A stretch of DNA of 64,000 nt from Anthopleura xanthogrammica (taxonomy: Eukaryota; Cnidaria; Anthozoa; Actiniaria; Actiniidae), in contig OZ025219.1 of the NCBI GenBank assembly GCA_964019055.1, positions 7,218,888 to 7,282,887 on the forward strand, in the 5' to 3' direction. Shown here piece by piece: positions 1 through 12,375 of this stretch (position 1 is the stretch's first letter; every line of letters starts with the position of its first letter). The notes below the pieces were generated by a model that saw only the letters and a list, made by a program, of their open reading frames with translations, ran no database searches and was not told where the DNA came from. Made by a program: the position numbers and the translations under genes.

Positions 1-101
1 GTTATAACCTAATGTAACTATCAAACTCAAACTACTGACATAACAGTGTTCTTAGTGTTCATATAATGTTTCTCTTTTGGTTCTCTTTACGATAATGTCC
101 T

Positions 102-3100
102 TCATACTGCCTCCAATACGAGACACAACTTGTTTACAGGACGAACAAGTAGGGAACTCTTTGTCTTGATTTCTGCAACTCGTACACGGTGGTCTTCACC
201 TGGGAAGATCCTTGTAACTCTTCCGAGAAGCCAACGAGATCTTGGTAGAGCGCTGTCTGCGATGAGCACCAAGTCGTTCACAGCTAGATTCCTCTTGTCG
301 TGCGTCCACTTCTGACGTCGCTGCAGCATTGTGATATATTCTCGCAGCCACCTTGTCCAAATGCAGTCGGCCAGAAACTGAGCTTGCCTCCACTGCTTAC
401 GGCCATAAAGATCTTCCTGTTCATCAGCTGGAAGTTCTCCGATTTGCTCCTTCGGCCATTCCTCCTCGTGTTTCCACAAAAAGTCTGGCCCTCGCCACCA
501 GCGGCAGCCCGGGTGGAAGGACTGTATATCCATTCCCCGCGATCCCTCATCTGCTGGGTTTAGGTTGCCGGGAACGAAATGCCACTGTTCTGGAGTTGTA
601 CTCTCGTGGATCTCTGTCAGACGGTTGGCCACGAAGGTGTGGAATCTTCGGGTAGTATTTCGCACGTACTGTAAAGTTGTCATTGAGTCTGACCAGAAAT
701 GCGTATCATCTACTGGCTCCTCCAATTCCCTGAGGACTGTCTTGCTCAGACGTGTCGCAAGTACGGCCGCTTGTAGCTCTAGTCTTGGTATTGTCCATTC
801 TTTCAGAGGGGTGTTTCGACTCTTTCCCATGACAAAGGCACAGTATATTCTTCCTTCTTCATCTACCATCCTCAGGTATGACACTGCAGCATAGCCACTC
901 CTGGAAGCATCAGAAAAGTGATGCAACTGCATGGTTGTTATCTTGCCGAGGTCAGCGGTCTTGTAACACCTTGGGATGCGGATATGCACGATTGACGGCA
1001 AGGACTGCAACCACCTTCGCCACTGTGTGAGATAAGGTTCAGGAATTTCCTGGTCCCAGAGAAACTCCTTTCTCCAGAGGTCTTGCAGAAGTATTTTCAC
1101 CGGGAGGACGTACGGAGCCAAGAATCCTAGTGGGTCAAATAGCGAACTGACAACACTGAGGATTCCTCTCTTGGTGAATGGCCTTTCGGTCGGGATGACT
1201 TTAAACTGGAAGGTATCAGTGTGTGCGTCCCATGAGATGCCTAATGTGCGTTGGATAGGTAACTGATCCAAGTCCAGATCCAACGTTGGGTTGACTCTGC
1301 TTTCTCGTGGGAGTGCGGCAAGAATTTCTCGACGATTGCTGGCGAATTTCGTTAGACGAAATCCTCCTTCTCTGAGCACTTTAACTAGTTCTGTCGCAAT
1401 GTGCACAGCTTCCTCTGTTGTTGGAGTGGATTTCAAAACATCATCCACATAAAAGTTTCTATGCACGCTCTCGATAACTTGTGGGTCGTAGCTCTGTTTT
1501 TTGTCTTCAGCTGCCGTCTTCAGAGCTTTATTAGCACAACATGGCGACGATTTGGCGCCAAAGATGTGTACTAACATTTGGTATTCCTGAGGCGGATCAT
1601 CAGTACTTCCAGGCCACCACAAGAACCTCAACGCATCCGTGTCTTCTGGCGTAACCTCTACTTGATTAAACATGCCCTCTATGTCCGCGGTGAATGCGGC
1701 TTCGTGTTGTCTGAATCTTATTAGCACCCCGGAGAGGTCGTTGGTGAGACACGGGCCTTGCAGTAGACAGTCGTTCAGTGATACTCCAGCGAACTTGGCG
1801 GCAGCATCAAACACGATCCTAACCTTATTGGGCTTGTTGGGATTCAAGACCGGGTGATGTGGGAGCCTTCTAGCGTACCCCTTCGTCAGGTATTCCTTCA
1901 TCGCAGCTCTGTACTTCGACTCTAGTTCAGGATCACGACGAAACCGTTTCTTTAGATGTTGTATCCTGGCTTCCGCAAGCTTTCGGTTGTATGGTAGTGA
2001 AATGTTCTCATCTTTCCACAGGAGACCTATCTGGTAATGATCGCCGTTCTTTGTAATGGTACTGTCGATTCGTTTAAGCGCTCGCTTATCCTCCACGGAT
2101 AGTGGTCCTGCTTCGAGGTTGTAGGTACCGTACGATTCTACTTTCCAGAATTCTTCTAGCTGGCGACTGAGTTGAAGGTCTTCACCGGCAACAAAGTTCG
2201 AGTTTGCGCATTGTTTAGTCGACTCCTTGGTAGCACCGCCAAGGATGCTCCATCCTAAGCTAGACCTTATGGCGATTGGTGCATTTGACTTTCCTCTTCT
2301 AACCTCCAGTGGTATGAAGGCTTCACTAACGTTGGTGCCGATTAAGACTGATATTTTCTTCCTTTCAACTTCCGGGAAAGGGACGTCTGGTAGGTGTGGC
2401 CACTGGTTAACATGGTTCACAATCTTCGTGTGTTTGAGTGGTATTGTAAGCTCCTTCACTGCCCATGCACTTTCAACCGGTACCGCCTCGTGTTCTTCTT
2501 TGTCTATTGCTTCTAGCTTGAAGCTCACCTTCTCCGCCTGGTTGGGCACGTCCTTGTCACTTACAGTGTTGAGATAGAGTGTTCCTGGTTTTCCTTTAAT
2601 GTTAAGCTCTTTGATCAATGAAGGGTCGACCAGTGTGACGTCTGAGCCCGAGTCTATTAAACAGTACGTGGTAATTGAATTAGAGCCTGCGTCGGTTATC
2701 TTTAAAGGAAGTACTTGTAGCATGATGTCCTGTGAGTCATCTGCAGCTGTGGAACACGATTTAGTCATACTGTAGTTTGTCTGCTTGGCTTTAACCTCGT
2801 TGTCATTCTCTGGGCGTTTCTCGTCCCCTTGGACTGCGGCACTTGTCTGCGGTTCTGTGAAATGTAATAACGAGTGATGGGGTTTTCCGCAACCTGACGC
2901 CTGGCACCGAGTTGTGCACTTGCATGTCTTGGATGTATGTTCTGTGGAACTAAGACAGTTGAAACAAAGTTTCTTTGTCTTTACAAATTCATTCCTCTCC
3001 TTTGGTGACTTCGCTTTAAAGAGCTCGCATCGATAAAGGCGATGTGGCCTTTCACACAATGGACACGCTTCTTCTTTCTTTGCTGTTGTAGTGTAGGCTG

Positions 3101-4799
3101 TCACCCTGTAGTTAGTGGGTGTCGTTTTCTGTCGATCGTATTTGTGGTGTTTAGTGGAGGCCACTTCACAAGACGCTCTTGCTAGGAATGGATGGTTCAT
3201 AACTTCTGCTCGATCTCGTAGGAAGTCGACCACGTCTTTAAATGTTGGCATCTGTTGTCCACCTTTCTTCTTGTTTGTTACTTCCACGAACTTGGTCTGG
3301 GCCCACTTCGGAAGGCGTGCGATGATTCTCTCCAGGCTGTCTGTGTTCATTTCTCCTAGGTAGCCCATGCTGTGCAAGGTATAGTACGTGGCTTGAGCGT
3401 CATCTGCTAATTGTTGTAAGGCCCGTTTGTCATTCTGTATTGCAGGGCCATTTGTGAGTCCATCTACACACGCGCGTACCACTTGGGCGGGGCGCCCAAA
3501 ACGTTCTTGGAGAGTCCTTAGCGCGCTGGTGAGACCCCCTGGTAGGGCCTCATAACGCTGCACAGCTTTCAGAGCTTGACCTTCTAGAAACTGTAAGAGC
3601 AACGTCATTTTCACCGATTCATCGAGACCACGTGATTCGACCATTTGACTGAAACGTTGGCGGAAGGTCGGGAACTTCTCAGGAGATCCATCAAATTTCT
3701 GCACTTGCACCTTAGGTAAATCTTGGGTCATACTGATGCTCGATATTGCCGAGGCGATGGTAGTAAGAAGACTTTCGTTGTTAACACAAGGGTATTCGAC
3801 TGAACTGGGCGTGGTCGAGGCCAATTTTCTTTGCGTAGGGTGGGGCTCTGCCGTCTCCACTTTCGTTCTGGGAGGAAAACGTTTGAACTTTAGATAGTCG
3901 TCTTGAGCACCTTTACTCTGGTTGGGGACCATGGGACCTTCTACTTCTTCTGGAACACGATATGGATCTTTCACTATTACATGCGACGATTCACTTTCGT
4001 ACGTACGCGGGTCGGGGACCGCGTTGAGTTTCGCTTGTTTTGAAGCTCTGGTTTTGCTCTCAATGAACGGCAAGACTGTGGTCTTGGACGCCGACGCAAA
4101 CAGGGGCGTTGACGTGTAGGGTGGAGCCCTTGGAGAACGCGAGTCCAGGGGACTCGCGAATGTATACACGGGTGATGAGGTAACCAACTCTGACGAAGTC
4201 TGTGGAGTACTTCTTGGAGCTAACTCTTGACTTGGGAAGTCTGTAACACTTTGTTGATCTCTGTAGAAGGGGGGCTTGTCAACTACTTGTGGATCCGGCG
4301 TGACGACATCTGAAAACATAGGAGGGGGTGGTATAACGAGCGAGGCGATCATTTCATCGAAATCCTCTTCGCGTGACATTGGGTTGTCGTCTTTCGTATT
4401 TTGTTTCATCTCTAGCGTCTCTTGAATCTCCATTTCGGTTCGTGCGATTTCTTGTTCGAGTCTCGTAACTTCAACTTCAACAGCACTAGCGGTAAACAGA
4501 TTTATTTTCTCACTGTAATCTTTCTTTCTCTTTAGTTGCGCTTGATATTGTTCCATTACGCTTAAATATTTTCCACAGGACTCGTCTAGTAAATTAGCAT
4601 ACTGTTGACAACAATGCTGATAACGATCAAAGGCGCCGATCAGTCTGGAATGTAGCTCGTGGATGACTTCGAGATTCTTGTAGTCGCTCAACTTTTCGTC
4701 TAGTTTATTACAAACCCGAGTGATCGCAGCCAAATATCCACTTCTCGATCTGTCCAAATCGCTGATCTTTGCTCGAAGAACACTAGCCTTATCGTCCAT
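102..4799 (-). CDS. BEL/Pao retrotransposon polyprotein, integrase core deleted in frame
   Basis: This 1565-codon frame is uninterrupted from the ATG at 4799 to the stop at 102; an in-frame GTG lies four codons upstream, but ATG is the expected eukaryotic start. Domains in order: coiled-coil-like N-terminus (to about residue 145), DUF1759 gag-like region (about 360-500), cysteine/histidine zinc-knuckle block (about 575-645), aspartic protease with DSGSD (about 716), reverse transcriptase with FYVDDVL (about 1116), and RNase H with FSDAS and an ADEGSRG segment (about 1295-1420). After RNase H the chain jumps at about residue 1463 straight into the integrase C-terminal DUF5641-type segment ([10 protein letters not shown], then RRQKW). 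The HHCC zinc finger and DDE core that BEL/Pao elements carry between these points are absent. The family assignment rests on this domain order. The element could make particles and cDNA but not integrate by itself. Confidence 0.9.
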   Translation of the reverse strand: MDDKASVLRAKISDLDRSRSGYLAAITRVCNKLDEKLSDYKNLEVIHELHSRLIGAFDRYQHCCQQYANLLDESCGKYLSVMEQYQAQLKRKKDYSEKINLFTASAVEVEVTRLEQEIARTEMEIQETLEMKQNTKDDNPMSREEDFDEMIASLVIPPPPMFSDVVTPDPQVVDKPPFYRDQQSVTDFPSQELAPRSTPQTSSELVTSSPVYTFASPLDSRSPRAPPYTSTPLFASASKTTVLPFIESKTRASKQAKLNAVPDPRTYESESSHVIVKDPYRVPEEVEGPMVPNQSKGAQDDYLKFKRFPPRTKVETAEPHPTQRKLASTTPSSVEYPCVNNESLLTTIASAISSISMTQDLPKVQVQKFDGSPEKFPTFRQRFSQMVESRGLDESVKMTLLLQFLEGQALKAVQRYEALPGGLTSALRTLQERFGRPAQVVRACVDGLTNGPAIQNDKRALQQLADDAQATYYTLHSMGYLGEMNTDSLERIIARLPKWAQTKFVEVTNKKKGGQQMPTFKDVVDFLRDRAEVMNHPFLARASCEVASTKHHKYDRQKTTPTNYRVTAYTTTAKKEEACPLCERPHRLYRCELFKAKSPKERNEFVKTKKLCFNCLSSTEHTSKTCKCTTRCQASGCGKPHHSLLHFTEPQTSAAVQGDEKRPENDNEVKAKQTNYSMTKSCSTAADDSQDIMLQVLPLKITDAGSNSITTYCLIDSGSDVTLVDPSLIKELNIKGKPGTLYLNTVSDKDVPNQAEKVSFKLEAIDKEEHEAVPVESAWAVKELTIPLKHTKIVNHVNQWPHLPDVPFPEVERKKISVLIGTNVSEAFIPLEVRRGKSNAPIAIRSSLGWSILGGATKESTKQCANSNFVAGEDLQLSRQLEEFWKVESYGTYNLEAGPLSVEDKRALKRIDSTITKNGDHYQIGLLWKDENISLPYNRKLAEARIQHLKKRFRRDPELESKYRAAMKEYLTKGYARRLPHHPVLNPNKPNKVRIVFDAAAKFAGVSLNDCLLQGPCLTNDLSGVLIRFRQHEAAFTADIEGMFNQVEVTPEDTDALRFLWWPGSTDDPPQEYQMLVHIFGAKSSPCCANKALKTAAEDKKQSYDPQVIESVHRNFYVDDVLKSTPTTEEAVHIATELVKVLREGGFRLTKFASNRREILAALPRESRVNPTLDLDLDQLPIQRTLGISWDAHTDTFQFKVIPTERPFTKRGILSVVSSLFDPLGFLAPYVLPVKILLQDLWRKEFLWDQEIPEPYLTQWRRWLQSLPSIVHIRIPRCYKTADLGKITTMQLHHFSDASRSGYAAVSYLRMVDEEGRIYCAFVMGKSRNTPLKEWTIPRLELQAAVLATRLSKTVLRELEEPVDDTHFWSDSMTTLQYVRNTTRRFHTFVANRLTEIHESTTPEQWHFVPGNLNPADEGSRGMDIQSFHPGCRWWRGPDFLWKHEEEWPKEQIGELPADEQEDLYGRKQWRQAQFLADCIWTRWLREYITMLQRRQKWTHDKRNLAVNDLVLIADSALPRSRWLLGRVTRIFPGEDHRVRVAEIKTKSSLLVRPVNKLCLVLEAV

Positions 4800-4815
4800 C
4801 TTTGGTTTCACTAAA

Positions 4816-5202
4816 TGTAGCGGGCTACATACAAGGAATGCGGGTGGAATGTCGAGTCATCTGGTTTCTACGCGGGCACAACTTAGATGTAAACAAACAC
4901 TTTATTCTCTAGCTTACAAATTGTGGGAAAACACAGTGGAAACCCGGTTGGAAAACCCGGTGAAACCTAAAGCAATTAATACAGCAAAATTACAATACAT
5001 ACAAGGAAAATAAAATGCAAAAAAGACTAGATAAACTCACCAAATTGACGACACGACAGGCGAACACACACACACCACGATATGAGCACATGCTACATAC
5101 CTCGCGCGCAAAGCATTACGGGAAATTACGATGGCGCAACGGAAACTGGAATATGAAACGCGGACCTATGGATTGGATGGCTTGTTGAGGTTAGCCTCAA
5201 CA
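4816..5202 (-). mobile_element. 5' LTR of the minus-strand BEL/Pao element
   Basis: Read on the minus strand, this 387 bp block starts TGTTGAGG and ends GCTACA, the TG...CA form of an LTR. Both ends are short near-palindromes (5183-5202 and 4816-4829). An AATAAA signal lies at 4906-4901. The coding ATG follows 17 bases after the LTR end. I see no classical TGG-starting primer-binding site, so the inner boundary is provisional. The partner 3' LTR should lie left of base 1, because 1-101 holds only 3' untranslated sequence with a purine-rich stretch (about 70-90 on the minus strand). The outer end touches the tetranucleotide array. Confidence 0.6.
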
Positions 5203-5778
5203 GGATGGATGGGATGGATGGGATGGATGGATGGATGAATGGGTGGGTGGGTGGGTGGGTGGATGGATGGATGGATGGATGGATGGATGGATGGATGGAT
5301 GGATGGATGGATGGATGGATGGGTGGGTGGGTGGGTGGGTGGGTGGGTGGATGGATGGATGGATGGATGGATGGATGGATGGATGGATGGGTGGGTGGGT
5401 GGGTGGGTGGGTGGATGGGTGGATGGATGGATGGATGGATGGATGGATGGATGGATGGATGGATGGATGGATGGGTGGGTGGGTGGGTGGGTGGGTGGGT
5501 GGGTGGATGGATGGATGGATGGATGGATGGGTGGGTGGGTGGGTGGGTGGGTGGGTGGGTGGGTGGGTGGGTGGGTGGGTGGATGGATGGATGGATGGAT
5601 GGATGGATGGATGGATGGGTGGGTGGGTGGGTGGGTGGATGGATGGATGGATGGATGGATGGATGGATGGGTGGGTGGGTGGGTGGGTGGGTGGGTGGGT
5701 GGGTGGGTGGGTGGGTGGGTGGGTGGGTGGGTGGGTGGGTGGGTGGGTGGGTGGGTGGGTGGGTGGATGGATGGATGG
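5203..5778 (+). repeat. GGAT/GGGT tetranucleotide array with block structure
   Basis: A 576 bp array in which uniform GGAT blocks alternate with uniform GGGT blocks. Main blocks: GGGT x5 (5241-5260), GGAT x15 (to 5320), GGGT x7 (to 5348), GGAT x10 (to 5388), GGGT x6 (to 5412), GGAT x13 (5421-5472), GGGT x8 (to 5504), GGAT x6 (to 5528), GGGT x13 (to 5580), GGAT x9 (to 5616), GGGT x5 (to 5636), GGAT x8 (to 5668), GGGT x24 (5669-5764), GGAT x3. Long open frames on both strands here are by-products of the repeat, not genes. Confidence 0.97.
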
Positions 5779-5990
5779 AATAGGCCCTTTGCAGCTAATA
5801 ATCATGTGGCTCAGTGTAACTGGAGAGCGAAAAAAACCTATTCCATTTACAAATTATTCAAAACAGTTTTCATTAAAATTTCATTAAAATTGGAATTCGA
5901 ATGTCTTAAGTAAAGCTTTTTTAAAATGCTGTTATACCCTCATAACTCGCTTTTGATGTTAAGATATTAAGATATTAAGCTTTTCAGAGT

Positions 5991-6104
5991 TTTTTGAAAA
6001 TTCTTTACTTTTCACAAGGCGTAAAAGTACCCTGGTAAATAAATTTTTTTCACCGTTATGAATTTATTGGAAGACAATGAAATTTCAGCTTTTTAAAGTT
6101 AAAA
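5991..6104 (+). repeat. Dispersed repeat, copy 1 (second copy at 16475-16580)
   Basis: About 110 bp, including TTTACTTTTCACAAGGCG and a CACCGTTATGAATTTATTGG block, recurs in the same orientation near 16475-16580 with a few substitutions and a 12 bp difference. Family unknown. Confidence 0.75.
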
Positions 6105-6504
6105 CATTTTATAAAATAGTTCTGATACAACGCGCGCTCTGATTGGCTGATAGCCGTGTTTACATGAAATTTCAATGTTCTATAAAACAAATAGAAAACG
6201 TTATGCTATGTTTACATAGCCTGATATAAACATTTGTTAAATATAAAACAGTTATAAATATTTGTTAAATATAAAAGTTTTTTAAGAATTAAACATAAGT
6301 TGAAGTAAATTTTGGCTCTCTCCAAGGGTCAATTATTGACAAATTCGTTTTTCTCGTTTTCTCGGAAATGGAGCTATATTTCGACAAATGAAAGACACCG
6401 TGGTATATCTCGCATATAGGCCTACCTAATACCAAAATATGAGTGAAATCGAACTTTTGGCTGTTGCCGCCGGGCGTATATTCGATTTTTGCTGACATCC
6501 CCTC

Positions 6505-7485
6505 TTAAGGTGGCTCGACCCAATAATTTTTCGTGAGTACCGTCCGCGTTTGAAGCTCCAGTATAAAAACGCGTTGGGTTCGATTTCAAATCCACTTGAA
6601 CACATTTCTTTCATAAAGATTGAATTATGATTTAGCATGTTTTTTGGAGAAATCGGACATCATTTCGATTGATTATTACGAAATATATGTTTTAGCCTTG
6701 AGTCCAATATTAGCCTTTAAAAGCACTCTCTAGCAAAATACTTCATGCTGCTTACACCTTGAATCTTTGTCCCCAGTTGTGGAAAGTTTTATCAAAATGT
6801 GTTAGGCAGATTGCGAGATATCGAAGATTGTTTAAATAAAGTGGATAATTTACTCAAAATCTAAACAATAGATTTTGCATCGAAAAATTTATTATTTCTT
6901 GGGTATCTTTTAGCAAAAAAATCGTTCGTTCTTTTCTCCTATATCTCTTGCTCACTATATGGCAATTAAAGAGCAATCGAGCCATACGATCTTCTCAAAA
7001 CGTAAAATATATGAGCCGGACCAAAAATTCAATGTTTACTTTTTGTCGCGGTTTTGTATACAATTTCACCAAAATACGAAAATCATAAAATTTGTCTATT
7101 TGTTTCTTTAAAAAACTACCTCTAGTAGCGAAAAGCGCCGGTTTTGAAAACCAAAAAATATATATTTAAAGCAAAATCCAAAACTTTTTGCATCCTTTTA
7201 TTGGAACGATTAGTAGGTTTTTACTAAAACAATTAGACCTCTCGCCCTCATGGCCTACGAGTCAATAGCCCATTCGGCGTAGACCATTCGGACTCGAGGA
7301 CTAATTGTTAAATAATCAATTGAAATGATGTCCGATTTCTCCAAAAAAAACATGCTAAATCATAATTCAATCTTTATGAAAGAAATGTGTTCAAGTGGAT
7401 TTGAAATCGAACCCAACGCGTTTTTATACTGGAGCTTCAAACGCGGACGGTACTCACGAAAAATTATTGGGTCGAGCCGCCTTAA
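6505..7485. mobile_element. Non-autonomous element with about 175 bp terminal inverted repeats and TTAA ends
   Basis: Bases 6502-6678 are the reverse complement of 7311-7488 with few mismatches. Inside the flanking TTAA (6505-6508 and 7482-7485) the ends read GGYGGCTCGACCC. TTAA target duplications are the signature of piggyBac-type transposition. The interior (about 630 bp) has no long frame. The two short open frames encoded in the arms (70 and 75 codons, sharing the same peptide) are products of the inverted repeat and not genes. Confidence 0.7.
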
Positions 7486-7667
7486 GAGTCGATCGGCAAG
7501 AACCGATAAATCGCTAAATATAAGGGACCGGACCGAAAATTATGAACTATAGGTATGGGAATTACCTTGAATTTGAAAGTTTTTTCATCGGGTCTTCATT
7601 TAGCACATCAGTAAGATATCATTGTCTGTTTAGCTGTCGATCGTAATACCCAAGGTAGTATATTAAG

Positions 7668-7819
7668 CAACGTTAGCAGCTGATAATTTATTCAGACTTG
7701 AACTGCAACCAATCAGGCGCCAAGCCCCCGCAAGCCCCTGCGGGAGCTAGCACGTGTATTTACGCATGATAGATTTTATTCTAATCACTGATTCTACCAG
7801 TGGCTGTGGGCTCCCCGTG
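7668..7819 (+). repeat. Partial copy of the repeat at 19,979-20,121
   Basis: Starts CAACGTTAGCAGCTGATAA and ends in the TGGCTGTGGGCTCCC motif. It aligns along its length with about 19,979-20,121, except for a short extra CCCGCAAG segment. Confidence 0.7.
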
Positions 7820-7910
7820 AAGAGCTCCCGACGCTTTGAAACTTGATGTAAACAAACAAAGGACATAAGAACATCAAAAGTTTATGGAGAAACGGGAAGT
7901 TTATTAGCTA

Positions 7911-8820
7911 TTTTATATTTAAAAAATAACTTTGATATTACTCGGGCTCTGATTGGTCAAAAAGCCATGTTTTATGAGAGCATAATACATGCTCACGTCA
8001 TTTTTTTTCTCTCTCGAAAAGTTAGTTATTTTATAAAAGCAATAAAAAACAGCTACGCGTCGTGGTTTCCTACCCTTCTCTCGTGTTCTCTCCACATCCC
8101 GCGTGTCTTTATCAGAGTATAATACACGGAAAACTGTTTTTTATTCCTTAAATCATACACAAAATTTGGAATTTATTGAATAAAATTCAAAACTAAATAA
8201 AGCAAATTATTTGTAGCCGAGTCTTTACAAACTACCGAGTTTTTCATCCGAATATCTTTCAGCTCAAATCATTGCTAGGATGCCTAATATATTGAAGTAA
8301 TTCAGCTTTTAACAAGGAAATAACTGATTCTGATCCTTTTGGCAACGGAATGCTGGAAAATTATACTGAGGTTTTTAAAGGAATCGACTAAAATAATATG
8401 AGAAATTTCAAAACTTTAGAAAACTGCCGGCGTAATTGAGTTGTCAAGCAAGCGCAGATAGCTAGAAGTCAAGAAACTATAACTTATATGACACGAAAAT
8501 AAAGTACTAAAATTTAAGGAATAAAAAACAGTTTTCCGTGTATTATACTCTGGTAAAGACACGCGGGATGTGGAGAGAACACGAGAGAAGCGTAGGAAAC
8601 CACGACGCGTAGCGGAGTGGTTTCCAGCTTCTCAAGTGTTCTCTCCACATCCCAAGTGTCTTTATCAGAGTACAATACACGAAAAACTGTTTTTCATTGC
8701 TTTTATAAAATAACTAACTTTTCGAGAGAGAAAAAAATGACGTGAGCATGTATTATGCTCTCATAAAACATGGCTTTTTGACCAATCAGAGCGCGCGTAA
8801 TATCAAAGTTATTTTATAAA
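7911..8820. mobile_element. Large foldback (inverted-repeat) element
   Basis: The left arm (about 7911-8152) and right arm (about 8520-8820) are inverted copies. Shared pieces include the CTCTGATTGGTCAAAAAGCC end, the CATGTATTATGCTCTCATAA block and the module CACATCCCGCGTGTCTTTA. The right arm holds that module twice, joined by a small hairpin around GACGCGTAGC, so it is longer than the left. The roughly 370 bp centre shows no gene. Confidence 0.65.
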
Positions 8821-10985
8821 AGTTTTTTTACTTATGATAGATAGATAGATAATTTTATTTAATGTCGATATGTACAGTGAGCCTGAGACTCGTGATAAAT
8901 ACATTCGAACCTCTATATATAATCAAGCTGAGAATATGTACATTAGAGACCTAAAACTACTATAGTACTAACTAAATAACGGAATATATATACTACATAG
9001 ATAGATGATTGCTATGAAAAATAGATATTTGTAGTCAGAAAAGAAAATTTATAGTGAAATTCCTTATCAATAGAGAAAATATGAGAATGGAAAAACAGAC
9101 TGTCGTGATATAACTATGGATGAATTTAGGTTGGAAAAATATTGTAGAAAATAAGGTATAAAACTTAATAGTATTAGAAGAAAATCAAATTATTATAACA
9201 AGAAATTTGTACGTAGATAAATCATACTTTAAGGTATGTTAAAAAATAATAATAATAATAAAAAATATATATATATACATATACATACGCATACACATAC
9301 ACATATACATATATATATGAAAAGATGATGCTATTAATAGATGATTAAGTATACATGTGAATACCTCACACGCCCACTACTATTGCGACGACCCCCGTGG
9401 AGCCAACAGAGTAACGTAATAGCTACACGAGGAGCAACGCACACGCAGCAGACGAGTGAAGCATTCACAGTAACTATTGGAAAATGAAAGAAATATAATC
9501 ATATCTATTGTTCGCAAATGTTGCATTTGCATAATGTGCCACTGGTAATTTTAGCTCTTTTAATAGCGTTTTTAAAACTGCTTAAAGACTCTAGGTGTCC
9601 AAGTTATGGCAAGAAAACCCTTCATAAAAAATATCAGAAAACTACTTGCCTGTTCGTAAAACTACCCAAATTTTCAGCAGCAGACTCTGAAAGCCCTGCA
9701 AGTATCACCACAGATCGTAGGTAAAAATTGAAAAACAAAACAAACATGAAATCTCTAAAAAGCAAAGTGTGAAATATGAAAATTAAATAATATAGCAACA
9801 ATAACAAAAAGCAAATATAGGCGCCTATTCTGATCATAAAAATGTCTGTTAGTTCAGTGAAAAACAGTATCGCGTAATCGTGAAAACCTTGGCCCTGTCT
9901 ACATATTATTAACCAATGTCAACAATCAAGATATCAAACTTTCCCAAAAAAATGATCAACAAAATTCAATTCAATATAAGAGTATAAATAGAATATTAGT
10001 TAAGTATTCATTGGTTTACAACATCTAAAACTATAGTTATAAAATTCCATCCTTTTTCGAAAGCAAAATAGTATTTTCAACTCGTAATGAAGAAGTAGAA
10101 TGAAATAGATTTCACTGTTAATAATAATATACTTTTCTTTTTTTTGTCTTTTTTCCCCACAAAGCCAAACAACTTAAATAAAATATTGTTTTAGAAGAAC
10201 ATTTTGCAATCACAATGAAGAAAAAGAAAAAGAAAAAGAATAAAAAGGCGCCCATTTGGAGCATCGAACAGGTTCACTCTTCGAACAGCAAGTGCATGCA
10301 AAGTTAAAAGACAACAGTGAGATGTCAACTTTTATCTCACCAATTTCACATTGACAAGCTTAATTTTTTTTACACAAGAAGGTACTGTACCTATCGTGTA
10401 TTTGCATGATGATAAACTGATATTATTTCGACATTTATCTGACCAAAGTGGTACAACACTATAAAATATTCCTCGTCAAATACTGGAAGAACTGAGTTAC
10501 CTGCTATACGAAGGCTAGCTCAAGAAAGGCTTCAATATGAGTCTTTATATCTCAAAAAGTACTGGGGAGCCCTGGAGAGCGTTTATACCACATGAAAGGT
10601 AATTTTCTCCTTTACATTTTGTTATAATTTCAATACGAGATCCCTTATATTTCAAGAGTAAACGACAGAAGTGTGAAGCAAGTAGTTTTAGACAAAATGA
10701 CTCGAGATCAAAATAAACACACGGCAATGAATGACGATAAAAAAAACTCATAAGCAAGATTTTGAAGCCAAACTTCTACGACATCTTCAATATAACATAC
10801 ACTTTAATCCTACGAAATTTTATCGTAAGAAAAAACAAATAAATGCTATTAAACCTACTAACTTTAGCACTTGCCTTCTCAGTTCTCTCTGCCATTTTTG
10901 TTTTCCCTCTCTCGAAATAGAGGGTTCTGATTGGTCAGTTTTCACTACCGTGATGCTTCGCGCGCTGTGTCCAACCCCCCCTGGA
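8821..10985. other. AT-rich spacer, no gene seen
   Basis: About 8838-8880, read on the minus strand, ends in ACATTAAATAAAATTATC followed by TATC repeats, the form of a non-LTR retrotransposon 3' tail, but no coding remnant was found. 9246-9320 is a mixed AAT/TA/CATA microsatellite, and 10,214-10,243 an A-rich run with GAAAAA units. No frame over 85 codons and no splice-linked exons were recognised. Confidence 0.5.
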
Positions 10986-11142
10986 TAGCATTTGTAATCT
11001 TTTTATTCTTATGTGCCCAATAAATATGTAAAAATAAAAAAATAAAATATAAAATAAAATCAGAATTAAAATAAATCTCCAGGATCTCTATGCCAAGTTT
11101 GGTGCTTGAATTATTTAGTTGTAACGATCTCGGCCTTTTTTG

Positions 11143-11557
11143 TTGTTAATAATATACATGAAAAAATTACTCGAATTTGATTGGCTTAGAGCAGTGCAGT
11201 TCAAGTGTAACACAGTGCAAAAATCTGTAACACAGTGCAAAAAAGTGTAACACAGTGCAAATTACATTTTCCGAAAACGGTCTTGAAACCAAATTTTTTT
11301 TAGTTCTGTTGTAGATAACATTAAGCATCAAGACTTTGTATTTTCCGATCGCGAAGGAACAAGTTTAAGCGGTGCCGAAAACGGCTAAAAAGTTGGTGAT
11401 TTTGTTTGTTTTTGAATACATTTTTTGTCGGTTTCAGTTGAAGAGCGCGCGCTGCTGACGCTATCTCACGTCATTGAGCGCGCGCTCAGAGTTTTTCTTG
11501 AGATTTTCAATGTCGGACGGTAATGTTTGTAAGGTTTTTCATGTATATTATTAACAA
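11143..11557. mobile_element. MITE with TIR TTGTTAATAATATACATG
   Basis: The ends at 11,143-11,164 and 11,536-11,557 are inverted copies of TTGTTAATAATATACATGAA. Inside are three tandem GTAACACAGTGCAAA units (about 11,210-11,262) and a palindromic GAGCGCGCGCT pair near 11,445-11,492. The left part recurs at 20,306-20,683 and, with an internal deletion, at about 20,800-20,925. Confidence 0.65.
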
Positions 11558-12375
11558 GTAATCATATGGTTTCTCGAAACCATATTATTACCTATACTAA
11601 GGCTACTAACAGACCGGACTACAATGAGTTTTTATTGGTTCAGAGATCGAAAACATAACAACTTGAAAGGCATGCAATCGTTGAAAAGTCTACATGTTCG
11701 GACGTCCTCTGCTCGCTTTTCAGTTATAACTTAATTGGTCTGTTCAGGAGTATCATGATTAGGCTACGTAAATTTTACATGTTATCGTACTTTTCTGTTG
11801 TTCCTTAACTTCCCCACGCCGCCGCGAAAAATGAGCTCATGTTTCGAAACGTTGCCTTCACTCACAACTAATCTTTTCTCCATTCTATATGTATCATACC
11901 ATTCGTTATACAGTCGTTAAAAAAATACACATCTCTTAAACAACCTCTCTCCCCCTCCCCTACAACCCTCCCTCATTCCTTAGCTTGGGTCCGAATACCT
12001 GTTTTTGTTTGAATATATTCTTGTACATTTACATTTGCTTGAATATATTCTTGCATTTTTACAACGTCATTCAGTCTATCTGACCTTCTACCAAGCTTTG
12101 TACTCTTCGAACGGTTCGTTGATATTCGAATCTAGTACGTATGTTCCAGTTCTGTTTGACCAAAGTTTTTGTGCCTCCGGCTCTAAAAATTCATCTGACA
12201 ATTTTTCTTTATCATTTTTCCAAGCCAGGGGCACTAGGACACCTAAATTGGTTTGATTCCTATAGTTTACCCCGATTATTTGAATCAAATGAACGTTATA
12301 CTTGTTTACTTATCTTGTATTTGTGTTCCTTTGGTGCTAAAATTAAGTTTTACTTCAAAGGTCAAAGGGTTTGAA

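Noticed and set aside
5197..5913. Four overlapping 190-220 codon frames rich in HPPT/SIHP or WMDG/WVGG
   Set aside because: They are translations of the GGAT/GGGT array in several frames and both strands, with no promoter or conserved protein.
6426..7552. Two related 70-75 codon frames starting MLNHNSIFMK
   Set aside because: They are the same peptide read from the two inverted arms of one MITE.
12005..12256. 83 codon frame also present at 21,315-21,596
   Set aside because: Conserved only because the segment was recently duplicated. The frames differ at their 3' ends, and no domain or start context supports a gene.
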